Assembly (NCBI RefSeq): GCF_946480385.1
Contig: NZ_CAMLJP010000036.1
Span: 1-52,249 of the forward strand
Direction: 5' to 3'
Source of the DNA: an uncultured Azospirillum sp.
GTDB taxonomy: Bacteria; Pseudomonadota; Alphaproteobacteria; Azospirillales; Azospirillaceae
DNA length: 52,249 nucleotides
Part shown: one piece after another, positions 1 through 10,009 of the stretch
How positions within the stretch are numbered: position 1 is the stretch's first letter
Layout: every line of letters begins with the position of its first letter
Program-made: the position numbers and the translations under genes
The notes under the pieces: generated by a model
The model's database searches: none
What the model was told of the DNA's origin: nothing
What the model saw: the letters and a program-made list of their open reading frames with translations, nothing else

Positions 1-3000
1 CGTCGAACAGCGACGTTGATTTCGATCTGACTGTCACCGCCATCGCCAAGGACGGTGTCGCCGTCGAAGCGACCAAGAGCGAGACCCTACGCGTCACCGT
101 CGATCCGGTGAGCGACACGCCGACGCTGAGCGTTACCGCCGCGCAGGGCAACGAAGACACTGCCATCGCATTGTCGATCAACCCGGGCCTGACCGACACC
201 GACGGGTCGGAGACGCTGAGCATCCGGATCACCGGCATCCCCACCGGCGCCACGCTCGCCAACACGGCGGGCGACGTGCTGACGGTCACCAACGGCTCGA
301 TCACGCTGTCCAAGGATCAGCTCGCCGGTCTGAAGATCACGCCGCCGTCGAACAGCGACGTTGATTTCGACCTGACGGTGACCGCCATCGCCAAGGATGG
401 CGTCGCCACCGAGGCGACCAAGAGCGATACCCTGCATGTCACCGTCGATCCGGTGAGCGACACGCCGACGCTGAGCGTTACCGCCGCGCAGGGCAACGAA
501 GACACTGCCATCGCATTGTCGATCAACCCGGGCCTGACCGACACCGACGGGTCGGAGACGCTGAGCATCCGGATCACCGGCATCCCCACCGGCGCCACGC
601 TCGCCAACACGGCGGGCGACGTGCTGACGGTCACCAACGGCTCGATCACGCTGTCCAAGGATCAGCTCGCCGGTCTGAAGATCACGCCGCCGTCGAACAG
701 CGACGTCGATTTCGATCTGACCGTGACCGCCGTCGCCAAGGATGGGGTCGCCGCAGAAGCGACCAGGAGCAAGACCCTGCACGTCACCGTCGATCCGGTG
801 ACCGACACCCCGACACTCAGCGTCACCGCCGCGAGCGGCAACGAAGACACGGCGATCGCGCTGGACATCCGGTCCGCCTTGACTGATCTGGACGGTTCGG
901 AATCGCTGAGCATCACCATCGCCGGCGTTCCCACCGGTGCGACGCTCAGCGCCGGTACGCACAACGCCGATGGCACCTGGACCCTGACCCAGGCCCAGCT
1001 GACCGGCCTGACCATCACGCCGCCGCATGACAGCGACGTCGACTTCACGCTGACCGTTACCGCCACGGCCACCGACCGCGGGTTTTCCCCAGTCTCCGTC
1101 CAGACGACGCTGGCCGTTACCGTGGTGGCGGTGGCCGACACGCCGACGCTCGCGGTGACGCCGATCACCTACGACCTTGCGATTGGCCAGAACAACACGC
1201 TGACCGGAACCGCCGACAACGACACGCTGTCGGGCGGCGCCGGCAACGACACCATCCGGGGCGGCGCCGGCGACGACGTGATCTATGGCGACGGCACCGG
1301 CATCTTCACCACCGCCCTCACCATCACCCCCGCCGTGACGGACGTCGACGGCTCGGAATCGATCTCCAAGGTGACGATCTCCGGCGTTCCGGCCGATGCG
1401 ACGCTCAGCGCCGGCACCCACAATGCCGACGGGACCTGGACGCTGACCCAGGCCCAGCTGTCCGGCCTGACCCTGACCGCCAAAGAGGGGGACAGCACTC
1501 CCATCACCCTCACCGTGGTCACCACCGCGGAAGAGCGGGAGAACGGCAGCACCGCCGACAGTGCCACCAAGACGCTGACCATCCAGTTCACCAACACGCC
1601 GAAGGGCAACGACAGCCTGGAGGGCGGTGACGGCAACGACACCGTCTATGGCGGGGCCGGCAGCGACACGCTGATCGGCGGAGCGGGCGACGACAGTCTG
1701 GACGGTGGCGCCGACAATGACCTGCTGGCCGGCGGCCTTGGCAACGACACCATCGACGGCGGCGCCGGCAACGACACCGTCACCTATGCGGACTCGGCCA
1801 CCGCGGTGAACGCGAACCTTGCGACCGGCGTCGGCACCGGCGAGGGCACCGATGTCCTGCGCAATCTGGAGAATGTCGCCGGCTCGGCCTTCGACGACGT
1901 CATCACCGGCAACAGCGGCGGCAACATCCTGCTCGGCGGCGGCGGCAACGACACCATCACCGGCGGGGCGGGCCGGGACACCATCCATGGCGGGGCCGGC
2001 GACGATCTGTCGATCTTCACCGTCGGCACCGACGGCGGCACCTCGTCGAGCCCCGAATTGCAGGATGGCGATGCCGGCATCGACACCTTCCGGGTGATGC
2101 TGAGCAGTTCGCAGCTCAATTCGCAGCCGTCGAACGCCCTGATCCTGGCCGACCTCCGCACCCTGCGGGATCGGATCGAGGCCGCCGCCGCCAATCCCAA
2201 CGCCGCCACCAGCGACACCGACGTGTCCAAGGCCGCCACCCTGAGCGCGCTTGGCATCAAGGTGGCGGATTTCGAAAAGCTGGAACTCTATGTCGACGGC
2301 CAGCCGGTCGATGTCCGCACGGCGCTGAACTACGCGCCCACCGCGACGGCGGACAGCACCTCCACCCGCGAGGATATTGCGGTCAACGGCCGGCTGGGCG
2401 CCACCGACCAGGACACGCTCAACGGCCGCACCGACGACACGCTGACCTACAAGGGCCCCGGCGACAACGGCCAGCCGGTGCGTCTGGACCACGGCACGCT
2501 GGTGGTGAACGCAGACGGCACCTTCACCTACACCCCGGACGCCGATTTCAGCGGAACCGAGACCTTCTCCTTCACGGTGACCGACGGCTATGGCGGCACC
2601 TCCACCGCCACCCAGACGATCCAGGTCACTCCGCAGGCTGACGCCATCACGCTCTCCACGCTGGCCGCGCGCGGCGACGAGGACGCGGCCGGCGGCATCG
2701 CGCTCGCGCCGACCATCGCGCTGAGCGACGTCGATGCCGCCAGCCCTGAAAAGGTGGAGAGCGTCACCCTGACCATGGCCGCCTCGCAGCAGGATGTGGC
2801 CGGCGCGAAGCTGTATGTGAACGGCGTGGAACTGACCCGCAGCGGTCCCGATGCCTCCGGCAACTACAGCTGGACGATCCCGACCACGGCGCTGACGGCC
2901 GGCGGGACGGCGGGGACCTGGACGGTCCAGGGCCTGACGGTCGTCACCGCCCACAATTCCGACGCCGACCTCAATTATACGCTGACGGTCGGGACCATCG

Positions 3001-6000
3001 ACAGCACCAGCGCCGGCACGGCGCGCGGCACGCAGACGGCGACCGGCACCATCACCGTCGATGCGGTGGCCGATGCGCCGACCGTGACCGCCGCCGCCGC
3101 CGCGACGGACGAGGACACCTCCGTCGCCCTGTCGATCACCCCGGCCCTGACCGACACCGACGGGTCGGAGAGCATCGGCTACGTCACCATCTCCGGCGTT
3201 CCGGATGGGGCGACCCTGAATTTCGGCACCGTTCTCAGCACCCAGAGCGACGGCAGCAAGACCTGGAAGGTGGATGCGGCCGACGTGCCGAATCTGCGCC
3301 TGACCCCGCCGCACGACTTCTCCGGCACCATCACCCTCAGCGTCACCGCGACCTCGGTGGAGCAGGAGAACGGCTCGACCGCCGTATCGGCGCCGGCGAC
3401 CCTGTCGGTGACCGTCACCGGCGTCGCCGACGCCCCCATCGTCATCCCCACCGCCGCCACCGGCAACGAGGACAGCGCCATCCCGCTGACCATCGACGCT
3501 CACCTGTCCGACGTGACCGGGGAGACGCTGGACCACATCACCATCACCGGCGTGCCGGAGGGGGCGACGCTGTCCGCCGGCACCCACAATGCCGACGGCA
3601 GCTGGACCCTGACGCCGGGGCAACTGAGCGGCCTCAGCTTCACGCCGCCGCTGAACTATTCCGGCACGGTGACGCTGAAGATCACCGCCACTTCGGTGGA
3701 GGGAACGACCACCGCCACCTCGGCGCAGCAGCCGCTGGCGATCACCGTCAACGCGGTCGCCGATACGCCGGTGCTGTCGGCCTCCGACGCGGTGGGGCGC
3801 GAGGACACCGCCATCCCGCTGTCGGTGGTGGCGGCCCTGACCGACCGCGACGGTTCGGAAACCCTCAGCATCCTGGTCGGCGGCGTGCCGGCCGGGGCGA
3901 CGCTGAACCACGGCCATTACGACGCGGGCCTCGGCAAGTGGGTGCTGACCCAGACCGACCTGACCGGCCTGACCATCACCCCGCCGGAAAACTCCAACAC
4001 CGGCTTCGACCTGACCTTCACCGCGCGGGCGACGGAAAGCTCCAACGGTTCCATCGCCGACGCCGCGCCGATGACCGTCCATGTCGACGTGCAGGGCGTG
4101 GCCGACGTGGTGACGCCGAACGGCACGCTCACCGCCAGCGGCAACGAGGACACGGCGATCAACCTGCGGCTCGGCGATCTGGTGATGGTCGACAATGACG
4201 GGTCGGAGCGCCTGTCGCTGGTCGTCAGCAACCTGCCGTCCGGCTCCTGGCTGTCGCTGGCGGCTGGGCACGAGAGCGGGCTGGTCTATCTCGGCAACGG
4301 CCGCTGGTCGGTCGACGTGGCGTACCGCAACGAACTGACGCTGACGACCAAGCAGGATTTCGCCGGCACGATCACGCTGAAGGTGGACGTCATCACCACC
4401 GACAGCAACGGCGCGCCGATCATCACGGTGAACGGCGTGACCTCCGGCGGGACGCTGAAGGACACCCGCGACCTGACCGTCACCGTCGACCCCAAGACGG
4501 ACGAGCCGGTCGTCTCCATCGGCGCCAGCGGTCTGGAGGACGCCGTCGGCGGCATCCCGCTGACCATCTCGGCCCTGACCGGCGACAGCGACGGGTCGGA
4601 GCATATCTCCTCCATCGTCATCTCCGGCCTGCCGGCCTGGGTCACCCTGACCAGCACCGATGCCGGCGCGCTGACCGACAACCATGACGGCAGCTGGACC
4701 GTCGATCCGGCCAAGCTCGGGAATCTGCGGCTGAACGTGCCGGCCAACAACTCCGACGACTTCACCATCACCGTCAAGGTGACGGCGGTCGACGGCACCG
4801 ACAGCCTGACCAAGACCTACACCCCGAAGGTCACCGTCACCGCCGTGGCCGACGCGCCGGTGTCGCACGGGGTGAACAGCGCGGTCGAGGCCTACCATGT
4901 CGACGACCAGTCGGTGGCCGGCGTGCCGGACGGCTTGGTGCTGAACCTGAACGCCTTCCTGGCCGACACCGACGGCTCCGAAAAGCTGGCGGTCACCATC
5001 TCCGGCGTGCCGAAGGGCACGGTGCTGTCGCGCGGCCTCGACAACGGCAACGGCACCTGGACGCTGACCGCCGAGGAGTATACCGCGGCACTGGCCGAAG
5101 GCGGCCTGAAGCTGACCGTCAAGGATGCAAACGCCACCGGCATCACCCACAGCGTCGACAGCACCACCCATATCGACACCGCCAGCGTCACCCTGACGGT
5201 CAAACCTTACAGCATCGAAAGCGAGGGCGACCGCAACACCAGCGTGTCCGACAGCTTCGTGCTGAGCTGGACCACCACGGCCACGACGGGCGGCGGGTCC
5301 ACGGGTGGCGGCTCTACAGGCGGGGGTTCCACGGGTGGTGGGTCCACCGGCGGCGGGTCCACGGGTGGCGGTTCCACAGGCGGTGGCTCGACCGGTGGCG
5401 GCTCCACCGGGGGCGGCACGTCTCCCGACCCGGCGACCGGCGTCGGCAGCAACCGCCCCTCCGGCGTCACCACGGCGGAGGACAGCGCCGTCGCCCTGCA
5501 TCTCGACACCGGCCTGCAGGATTGGAGCGGCGTCAGCTCGGTCACCTTGTCGAACATCCCCACCGGCGCCGTCCTGACCAACACGGCCGGCGACACGCTG
5601 ACCATTGCCAACGGCTCGATCACCCTGACGCCGGCGCAGTTGACCGGGCTTTCGCTGACGCCACCCTCCAACAGCGACGCCGATTTCACCCTCGGCATCG
5701 ATGTGGCCACCAACTCCGGCAACACCCACACCAGCCTGACCCAGGCGGTGACCGTCACCGCCGTCGCCGACAGCCCGCTGCTGACCGTGCAGGCCGCCTC
5801 CGGCAACGAGGACACGGCCATTGCGCTGGACATCACCGCCGCGCTGGCCGACACCGACGGGTCGGAGGTTCTGGCCAGCATCGTCATCGAAGGGGTGCCG
5901 ACCGGCGCCTCGCTGTCGGCCGGCTATCTGGACTCCGCCACCGGGAAGTGGGTGCTGACTCCCGACCAGCTGTCCGGGCTGAAATTCACCCCGCCGCACG

Positions 6001-9000
6001 ACGCCAGCGGGACCTTCCAGCTGACGGTGACCGCGGTCGCGCGCGAAACCAGCAACGCCGACCGGGCGACCACGACGAAGACCCTGGCGGTCGAGGTGGC
6101 GCCGGTCAGCGATGCCCCCGCCATCAGCGCCAGCTCCGTCACGGCGCAGGAGGATCACGCCGCCAGCCTGTCCATCTCCGCCGCCGTTACCGATCTGGTC
6201 GGCACGGGGGAGGTGATAACGGCGTTGAGGGTGACGGTTCCGTCCGGCTTCACCCTGTCGGCCGGCACCTCGCTCGGCAACGGCGTCTACGATCTCTCCA
6301 CCCTGTCGGCGCAGGATCGCGCGGCGCTGACGCTGACGCCGCCGGCCAACTATGCCGGCACGGTGACCCTGACGGTCGAAGCGGCCGCCCAGGACGGCAC
6401 CGCGACGCCCGCCTGGTCGACCAAGACGCTGTCCGTCACCTACACGGCCGCCGCCGACGCGCCCGCCGTCACCGTCCATGACGCGACCGGCGCGGAGGAC
6501 ACGCCCATCGCGCTGGACGTGTCGGCCAGCCTCGTCGACACCGACGGGTCGGAGACGATGGCGGTCATCCTGTCGGGCCTGCCCGAGGGCGCGGTTCTGA
6601 ACCACGGCTCCAACAATGGCGACGGGTCCTGGACCCTGAAGCCGTCGGAGCTGTCGGGCCTGACCGTCACGCCGCCGCGCAACTATTCCGGCGGCATGGA
6701 CCTGACGCTGACCGCCACCAGCCTGGAAAGCTCCAACAAGGACACGGCGAGCACGACCGCCAACATCCATGTGGAGGTCACGGCGGTCACCGACGCCCCC
6801 ACCGTCATCGTCGCCAACGCGTCCGGCAGCGAGGATTCGCTGATCGCGCTGAACCTGACGGCAGCGCTGGTCGACACAGACGGGTCGGAGACCATGGCCG
6901 TCGTCCTGTCCGGCCTGCCGGCCGGCGCGGTGCTGGTGGATGCCAACGGCAACATTCTGACGCCGACCGCCGGTTCGGTCAGCCTGACCGCCGCCCAGCT
7001 GTTGGGCCTCAAGCTTCAGCCGCCGGCCAATGCCGGCACCGACTTCAACCTGACCCTGACCGCCATCACGACGGAATCCTCGACCGGAGCCACCGCGACC
7101 ACCAGCCAGCTGTTCCGCGTCAGCGTCGATCCGGTCGCCGACCAGCCCATCCTCACCTGGACGCCGCTGACCGGGACCGAGGATACGGCGGTGCCGCTGA
7201 ATCTCTCCGTGGCGCTGGCCGACACCGACGGGTCGGAGCGGCTGGGGCTGCTGACCATCACCGGCGTGCCGACCGGTGCGCTGCTGTCCGCCGGCACCCA
7301 CAACGCCGACGGCAGCTGGACCCTGACGCCGGCCCAGCTCAACGGCCTGACCCTGACGCCGCCGGCCAACAGCGATGCGCCGATCAGCCTGACCGTCACC
7401 GCCGTCAGCATCGAATCCAACGGCAGCACGGCGACCAAGGTCGTCACCGTTCCGATCACCCTGAACGCCGTCTCGGACACCCCGACGCTGACCGTCACCG
7501 CCGCCAGCGGCAACGAGGATACGGTGATCGCCCTGGCGATCAATCCGGCGCTGACCGATCTCGACGGGTCGGAGACGCTGACCGTCACCATTGCCGGCAT
7601 TCCGGACGGTGCCCACCTGTCCAACGCGGCGGGCGACGTGCTGACCGTCACCGGCGGGTCCATCACGCTGACGGCCGGGCAATGGACCGGTCTGGCGATC
7701 ACGCCGCCCTCCAACAAGGGCGACGACTTCACCCTGACCGTCACGGCGACCGCCACCGACGGCACCGCCGCGCCGGTCAGCACCAGCGCATCGCTGCCGG
7801 TCACGGTGACCCCGGTGACCGACACGCCGACCCTGTCCGTCACCGCCGCCACCGGTGACGAGGACACCGCCATCGCGCTGACGATCACCCCGGCGCTGAC
7901 CGACCTCGACGGGTCGGAAACGCTGACGGTCACCATCGCCGGCATCCCCGACGGCGCTCATCTGTCCAACACGGCGGGTGACGTGCTGACCACTTCCGGC
8001 GGCTCCATCACCCTCACCCCCGGCCAGCTTGCCGGTCTGGCGATCACGCCGCCGTCGAACGACGACGGTGATTTCACCCTGACCGTCACCGCCACCGCCA
8101 GGGACGGCAGCGCCAGCCCGGTCACGGTGATCTCCACCCTGCCGGTGACGGTCAACCCGGTGTCCGACGCCCCGACGCTGACCGTATCGGCGGCAACGGG
8201 CGACGAGGATGCGGCGATCCCGCTGACCATCACCTCGGCCCTGACCGACAGTTCGGAGCTGCTGAGCATCACCATCTCCGGCGTTCCGGCCGGTGGGACG
8301 CTCAGCGCCGGCACGCACAACAGCGACGGGACCTGGACGCTGACCCAGGCCCAGCTTGCCGGCCTGAAGATCACGCCGCCGTTGAACGACGACGGCGACT
8401 TCACCCTGACCGTCACCGCGACTTCAACCGACGGCACCGCCACCCCGGCTTCCGTCACGGCGCAGTTGCCGGTCACCGTCCGTGCCCTGTCCGATGCGCC
8501 GACCCTGCAGGTCGATCCGGCATCGGTGGCGGAGGACGGCACGGTCGCCCTGTCGATCACCCCGGCCCTGACCGACGCATCGGAGACGCTGAGCGTCACC
8601 ATCGCCGACATCCCGGCCGGTGCCACCCTGTCGAACACGGCGGGCGACACCCTGACGATCGTCAACGGCTCGATCACGCTGACGCCGGCTCAACTCGCCG
8701 GCCTGGCGATCACCCCGGCCCATGACAGCGGCAGCAGCTTCACCCTGTCGGTCACCGCCACCTCGACGGACGGCACCGCCACGCCGGCGACCGTCAACAA
8801 GTCGCTGGCGGTGACGGTGACCCCGGTCGCCGACACGCCGACGCTGCTCACCCCCGCCGTGCACGGCAACGAGGACACGGCGATCGCGCTGACGATCACC
8901 GCCGCCTCGACCGACAGCGACGGGTCGGAAACGCTGTCGGTGCGGATCACCGGAATGCCGGACGGCGCCAGCCTGAACCATGGCACCCACAACGGCGACG

Positions 9001-9923
9001 GCAGCTGGACCCTCGCCGCGTCCGATCTGGCCGGCCTGACCTACACCCCGCCGGCCAACGCCCATGGCACGGTCGACCTGTCGGTCACCGTGACCGCCCA
9101 GGACGGAACCGACACCGCGGCGGTGACGCAGACGCTCAGCGTCACGGTCGATCCGGTGAACGACAAGCCGACCATGGCCGCCGCACACGCCACGACCGTC
9201 ATCGCCGCGGACGCGACCGATCATCCGGCGGTGGGCGCCGACGCGACGATCACCGATGTGGACAGCAGCGTCATGTCCGGCATGTCGATCCGCATCGCCG
9301 CCGGATCGCAGACCGGCGACGCGCTGAACCTCGACAGCATGACCATCGACACCGACCTGTCGACCGGCCGCAAGACGGTGTCGGGCACCGGGATCGAGGT
9401 CAGCTGGGACGACAGCACCCACCAGCTGTCCTTGTCGGGCAGCGCCCCCACCGCGACCTACACCGAAATCCTCCAGCATCTGGCGCTCAGCCCGAATGGC
9501 GGCGGCGCGCGGACGCTGGAGGTGACGGTCAGTGACGACCAGGGGTTGTCCAGCGATCCGCTGGCGGTGCAGGTTCTGGTCTCGGCCGATGCGACGATGA
9601 CCGGCAGCAGCGGTGCCGACATCCTGCATGCCGGAGCCGGCACGACCAGCATGTCCGGCGGGGCCGGCGACGACCTGTTCATCTTCGCCCCGCGCGACGG
9701 CAACCTGACCATCGACGGCGGGGTGGGCTGGACCGACGTGGTGGAGGTCGGCGCCTTCGTCGCCAATGCCGGCACCAACTGGCTGCAGCAGCTGGACGGG
9801 CACGCCTACACTATGGACCCGTCGGGCCACGGCCTGACCTTCACCCAGGAGACGACCGTCACGCTGGAGGACCAGAACCATCACCAGCTGGTGCTGCAGA
9901 ACATCGAACGGCTGACGTTCTGA
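1..9923 (+). CDS. Giant cadherin/Ig-like repeat RTX protein, 5' end outside the window
   Basis: The reading frame is open from base 3 and already encodes a repeat unit, so the start lies upstream; the GTG at 108 is an internal valine. About 3,300 residues are visible. They form about 23 tandem units of 110-115 residues, each with an xDxPTL opening, a G(N/D)EDTAIAL motif, an LTDxDGSE motif, an LxGLxITPP motif and a closing VTV strand, typical of cadherin/Ig-like beta-sandwich repeats of large bacterial adhesins. RTX nonapeptides (GGxGxD) lie at about 1192-1300 and 1605-2010, and a short set at about 9590-9720. A (GGGST)8 linker lies at 5289-5408. The C-terminus after the last RTX block ends in a hydrophobic LTF, as in type I secretion substrates. 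The likely role is a secreted or surface-held adhesin for attachment or biofilm formation. No transport genes are in view. Family assignment is strong; ligand unknown. Confidence 0.9.
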   Translation, partial: SNSDVDFDLTVTAIAKDGVAVEATKSETLRVTVDPVSDTPTLSVTAAQGNEDTAIALSINPGLTDTDGSETLSIRITGIPTGATLANTAGDVLTVTNGSITLSKDQLAGLKITPPSNSDVDFDLTVTAIAKDGVATEATKSDTLHVTVDPVSDTPTLSVTAAQGNEDTAIALSINPGLTDTDGSETLSIRITGIPTGATLANTAGDVLTVTNGSITLSKDQLAGLKITPPSNSDVDFDLTVTAVAKDGVAAEATRSKTLHVTVDPVTDTPTLSVTAASGNEDTAIALDIRSALTDLDGSESLSITIAGVPTGATLSAGTHNADGTWTLTQAQLTGLTITPPHDSDVDFTLTVTATATDRGFSPVSVQTTLAVTVVAVADTPTLAVTPITYDLAIGQNNTLTGTADNDTLSGGAGNDTIRGGAGDDVIYGDGTGIFTTALTITPAVTDVDGSESISKVTISGVPADATLSAGTHNADGTWTLTQAQLSGLTLTAKEGDSTPITLTVVTTAEERENGSTADSATKTLTIQFTNTPKGNDSLEGGDGNDTVYGGAGSDTLIGGAGDDSLDGGADNDLLAGGLGNDTIDGGAGNDTVTYADSATAVNANLATGVGTGEGTDVLRNLENVAGSAFDDVITGNSGGNILLGGGGNDTITGGAGRDTIHGGAGDDLSIFTVGTDGGTSSSPELQDGDAGIDTFRVMLSSSQLNSQPSNALILADLRTLRDRIEAAAANPNAATSDTDVSKAATLSALGIKVADFEKLELYVDGQPVDVRTALNYAPTATADSTSTREDIAVNGRLGATDQDTLNGRTDDTLTYKGPGDNGQPVRLDHGTLVVNADGTFTYTPDADFSGTETFSFTVTDGYGGTSTATQTIQVTPQADAITLSTLAARGDEDAAGGIALAPTIALSDVDAASPEKVESVTLTMAASQQDVAGAKLYVNGVELTRSGPDASGNYSWTIPTTALTAGGTAGTWTVQGLTVVTAHNSDADLNYTLTVGTIDSTSAGTARGTQTATGTITVDAVADAPTVTAAAAATDEDTSVALSITPALTDTDGSESIGYVTISGVPDGATLNFGTVLSTQSDGSKTWKVDAADVPNLRLTPPHDFSGTITLSVTATSVEQENGSTAVSAPATLSVTVTGVADAPIVIPTAATGNEDSAIPLTIDAHLSDVTGETLDHITITGVPEGATLSAGTHNADGSWTLTPGQLSGLSFTPPLNYSGTVTLKITATSVEGTTTATSAQQPLAITVNAVADTPVLSASDAVGREDTAIPLSVVAALTDRDGSETLSILVGGVPAGATLNHGHYDAGLGKWVLTQTDLTGLTITPPENSNTGFDLTFTARATESSNGSIADAAPMTVHVDVQGVADVVTPNGTLTASGNEDTAINLRLGDLVMVDNDGSERLSLVVSNLPSGSWLSLAAGHESGLVYLGNGRWSVDVAYRNELTLTTKQDFAGTITLKVDVITTDSNGAPIITVNGVTSGGTLKDTRDLTVTVDPKTDEPVVSIGASGLEDAVGGIPLTISALTGDSDGSEHISSIVISGLPAWVTLTSTDAGALTDNHDGSWTVDPAKLGNLRLNVPANNSDDFTITVKVTAVDGTDSLTKTYTPKVTVTAVADAPVSHGVNSAVEAYHVDDQSVAGVPDGLVLNLNAFLADTDGSEKLAVTISGVPKGTVLSRGLDNGNGTWTLTAEEYTAALAEGGLKLTVKDANATGITHSVDSTTHIDTASVTLTVKPYSIESEGDRNTSVSDSFVLSWTTTATTGGGSTGGGSTGGGSTGGGSTGGGSTGGGSTGGGSTGGGSTGGGTSPDPATGVGSNRPSGVTTAEDSAVALHLDTGLQDWSGVSSVTLSNIPTGAVLTNTAGDTLTIANGSITLTPAQLTGLSLTPPSNSDADFTLGIDVATNSGNTHTSLTQAVTVTAVADSPLLTVQAASGNEDTAIALDITAALADTDGSEVLASIVIEGVPTGASLSAGYLDSATGKWVLTPDQLSGLKFTPPHDASGTFQLTVTAVARETSNADRATTTKTLAVEVAPVSDAPAISASSVTAQEDHAASLSISAAVTDLVGTGEVITALRVTVPSGFTLSAGTSLGNGVYDLSTLSAQDRAALTLTPPANYAGTVTLTVEAAAQDGTATPAWSTKTLSVTYTAAADAPAVTVHDATGAEDTPIALDVSASLVDTDGSETMAVILSGLPEGAVLNHGSNNGDGSWTLKPSELSGLTVTPPRNYSGGMDLTLTATSLESSNKDTASTTANIHVEVTAVTDAPTVIVANASGSEDSLIALNLTAALVDTDGSETMAVVLSGLPAGAVLVDANGNILTPTAGSVSLTAAQLLGLKLQPPANAGTDFNLTLTAITTESSTGATATTSQLFRVSVDPVADQPILTWTPLTGTEDTAVPLNLSVALADTDGSERLGLLTITGVPTGALLSAGTHNADGSWTLTPAQLNGLTLTPPANSDAPISLTVTAVSIESNGSTATKVVTVPITLNAVSDTPTLTVTAASGNEDTVIALAINPALTDLDGSETLTVTIAGIPDGAHLSNAAGDVLTVTGGSITLTAGQWTGLAITPPSNKGDDFTLTVTATATDGTAAPVSTSASLPVTVTPVTDTPTLSVTAATGDEDTAIALTITPALTDLDGSETLTVTIAGIPDGAHLSNTAGDVLTTSGGSITLTPGQLAGLAITPPSNDDGDFTLTVTATARDGSASPVTVISTLPVTVNPVSDAPTLTVSAATGDEDAAIPLTITSALTDSSELLSITISGVPAGGTLSAGTHNSDGTWTLTQAQLAGLKITPPLNDDGDFTLTVTATSTDGTATPASVTAQLPVTVRALSDAPTLQVDPASVAEDGTVALSITPALTDASETLSVTIADIPAGATLSNTAGDTLTIVNGSITLTPAQLAGLAITPAHDSGSSFTLSVTATSTDGTATPATVNKSLAVTVTPVADTPTLLTPAVHGNEDTAIALTITAASTDSDGSETLSVRITGMPDGASLNHGTHNGDGSWTLAASDLAGLTYTPPANAHGTVDLSVTVTAQDGTDTAAVTQTLSVTVDPVNDKPTMAAAHATTVIAADATDHPAVGADATITDVDSSVMSGMSIRIAAGSQTGDALNLDSMTIDTDLSTGRKTVSGTGIEVSWDDSTHQLSLSGSAPTATYTEILQHLALSPNGGGARTLEVTVSDDQGLSSDPLAVQVLVSADATMTGSSGADILHAGAGTTSMSGGAGDDLFIFAPRDGNLTIDGGVGWTDVVEVGAFVANAGTNWLQQLDGHAYTMDPSGHGLTFTQETTVTLEDQNHHQLVLQNIERLTF
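93..797 (+). repeat. Two tandem 345-bp coding repeats, first 269 bp identical
   Basis: Units starting at 108 and 453 are exactly 345 bp (115 codons) apart, and the next starts at 798. By eye, bases 93-361 and 438-706 are identical, including synonymous positions, while the 3' ends of the units have drifted. The first 92 bases of the window are a further close copy, so the array continues upstream. Identity at silent sites points to recent duplication or gene conversion. Confidence 0.9.
1192..1300 (+). repeat. First RTX nonapeptide block inside a cadherin-like unit
   Basis: The encoded peptide has successive GGAGND and GGAGDD turns that fit the calcium-binding GGxGxDxux consensus. The block takes the place of the usual G(N/D)EDTAI segment of the fourth repeat unit; the unit then resumes with LTITPAVTDVDGSE. 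It therefore looks inserted into a repeat rather than placed between repeats. Confidence 0.8.
1605..2010 (+). repeat. Main RTX calcium-binding block
   Basis: About ten GGxGxD-type nonapeptides are encoded here in two runs, separated by a 45-residue non-RTX stretch (about 1780-1900). RTX repeats fold into calcium-filled beta-rolls after export by type I secretion. A block this far from the C-terminus is less usual than the terminal position. Confidence 0.85.
5286..5420 (+). repeat. 15-bp tandem repeat encoding a GGGST linker
   Basis: Eight copies of a 15-bp unit encode GGGST (5289-5408), followed by a diverged GGGT. Copies differ at third positions (ggc/ggg/ggt, tcc/tct/tcg, acg/aca/acc). The tract splits the cadherin-like array into two halves and encodes a flexible hinge. 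Because the unit is 15 bp, copy number changes would keep the frame. Confidence 0.95.
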
Positions 9924-10009
9924 CCGGATGGAGGCTGTGGGATGCGGGGCAGCGCAGTGGGACTCCGGAGTGGGACTCCGGAGTGGAACTGGGGAGTGGG
10001 GCGGGGCGG
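9924..10009. other. Short gap between convergent genes
   Basis: The giant gene and the marR-like gene converge here. The gap holds a GACTCCGGAGTG element at about 9960-9971 and again at about 9972-9983, each copy itself nearly palindromic. No U-tract terminator is evident. Confidence 0.5.

Noticed and set aside
5286..5420. CRISPR-like direct repeat array.
   Set aside because: It is a contiguous 15-bp coding repeat without spacers.
87..8318. A 2,743-codon open frame on the minus strand, antisense to the giant adhesin.
   Set aside because: It mirrors the repeat structure of the real gene, is very rich in Gly, Arg, Asp and Gln, and has no domains. High GC and repetitive codons suppress stop codons on the opposite strand.
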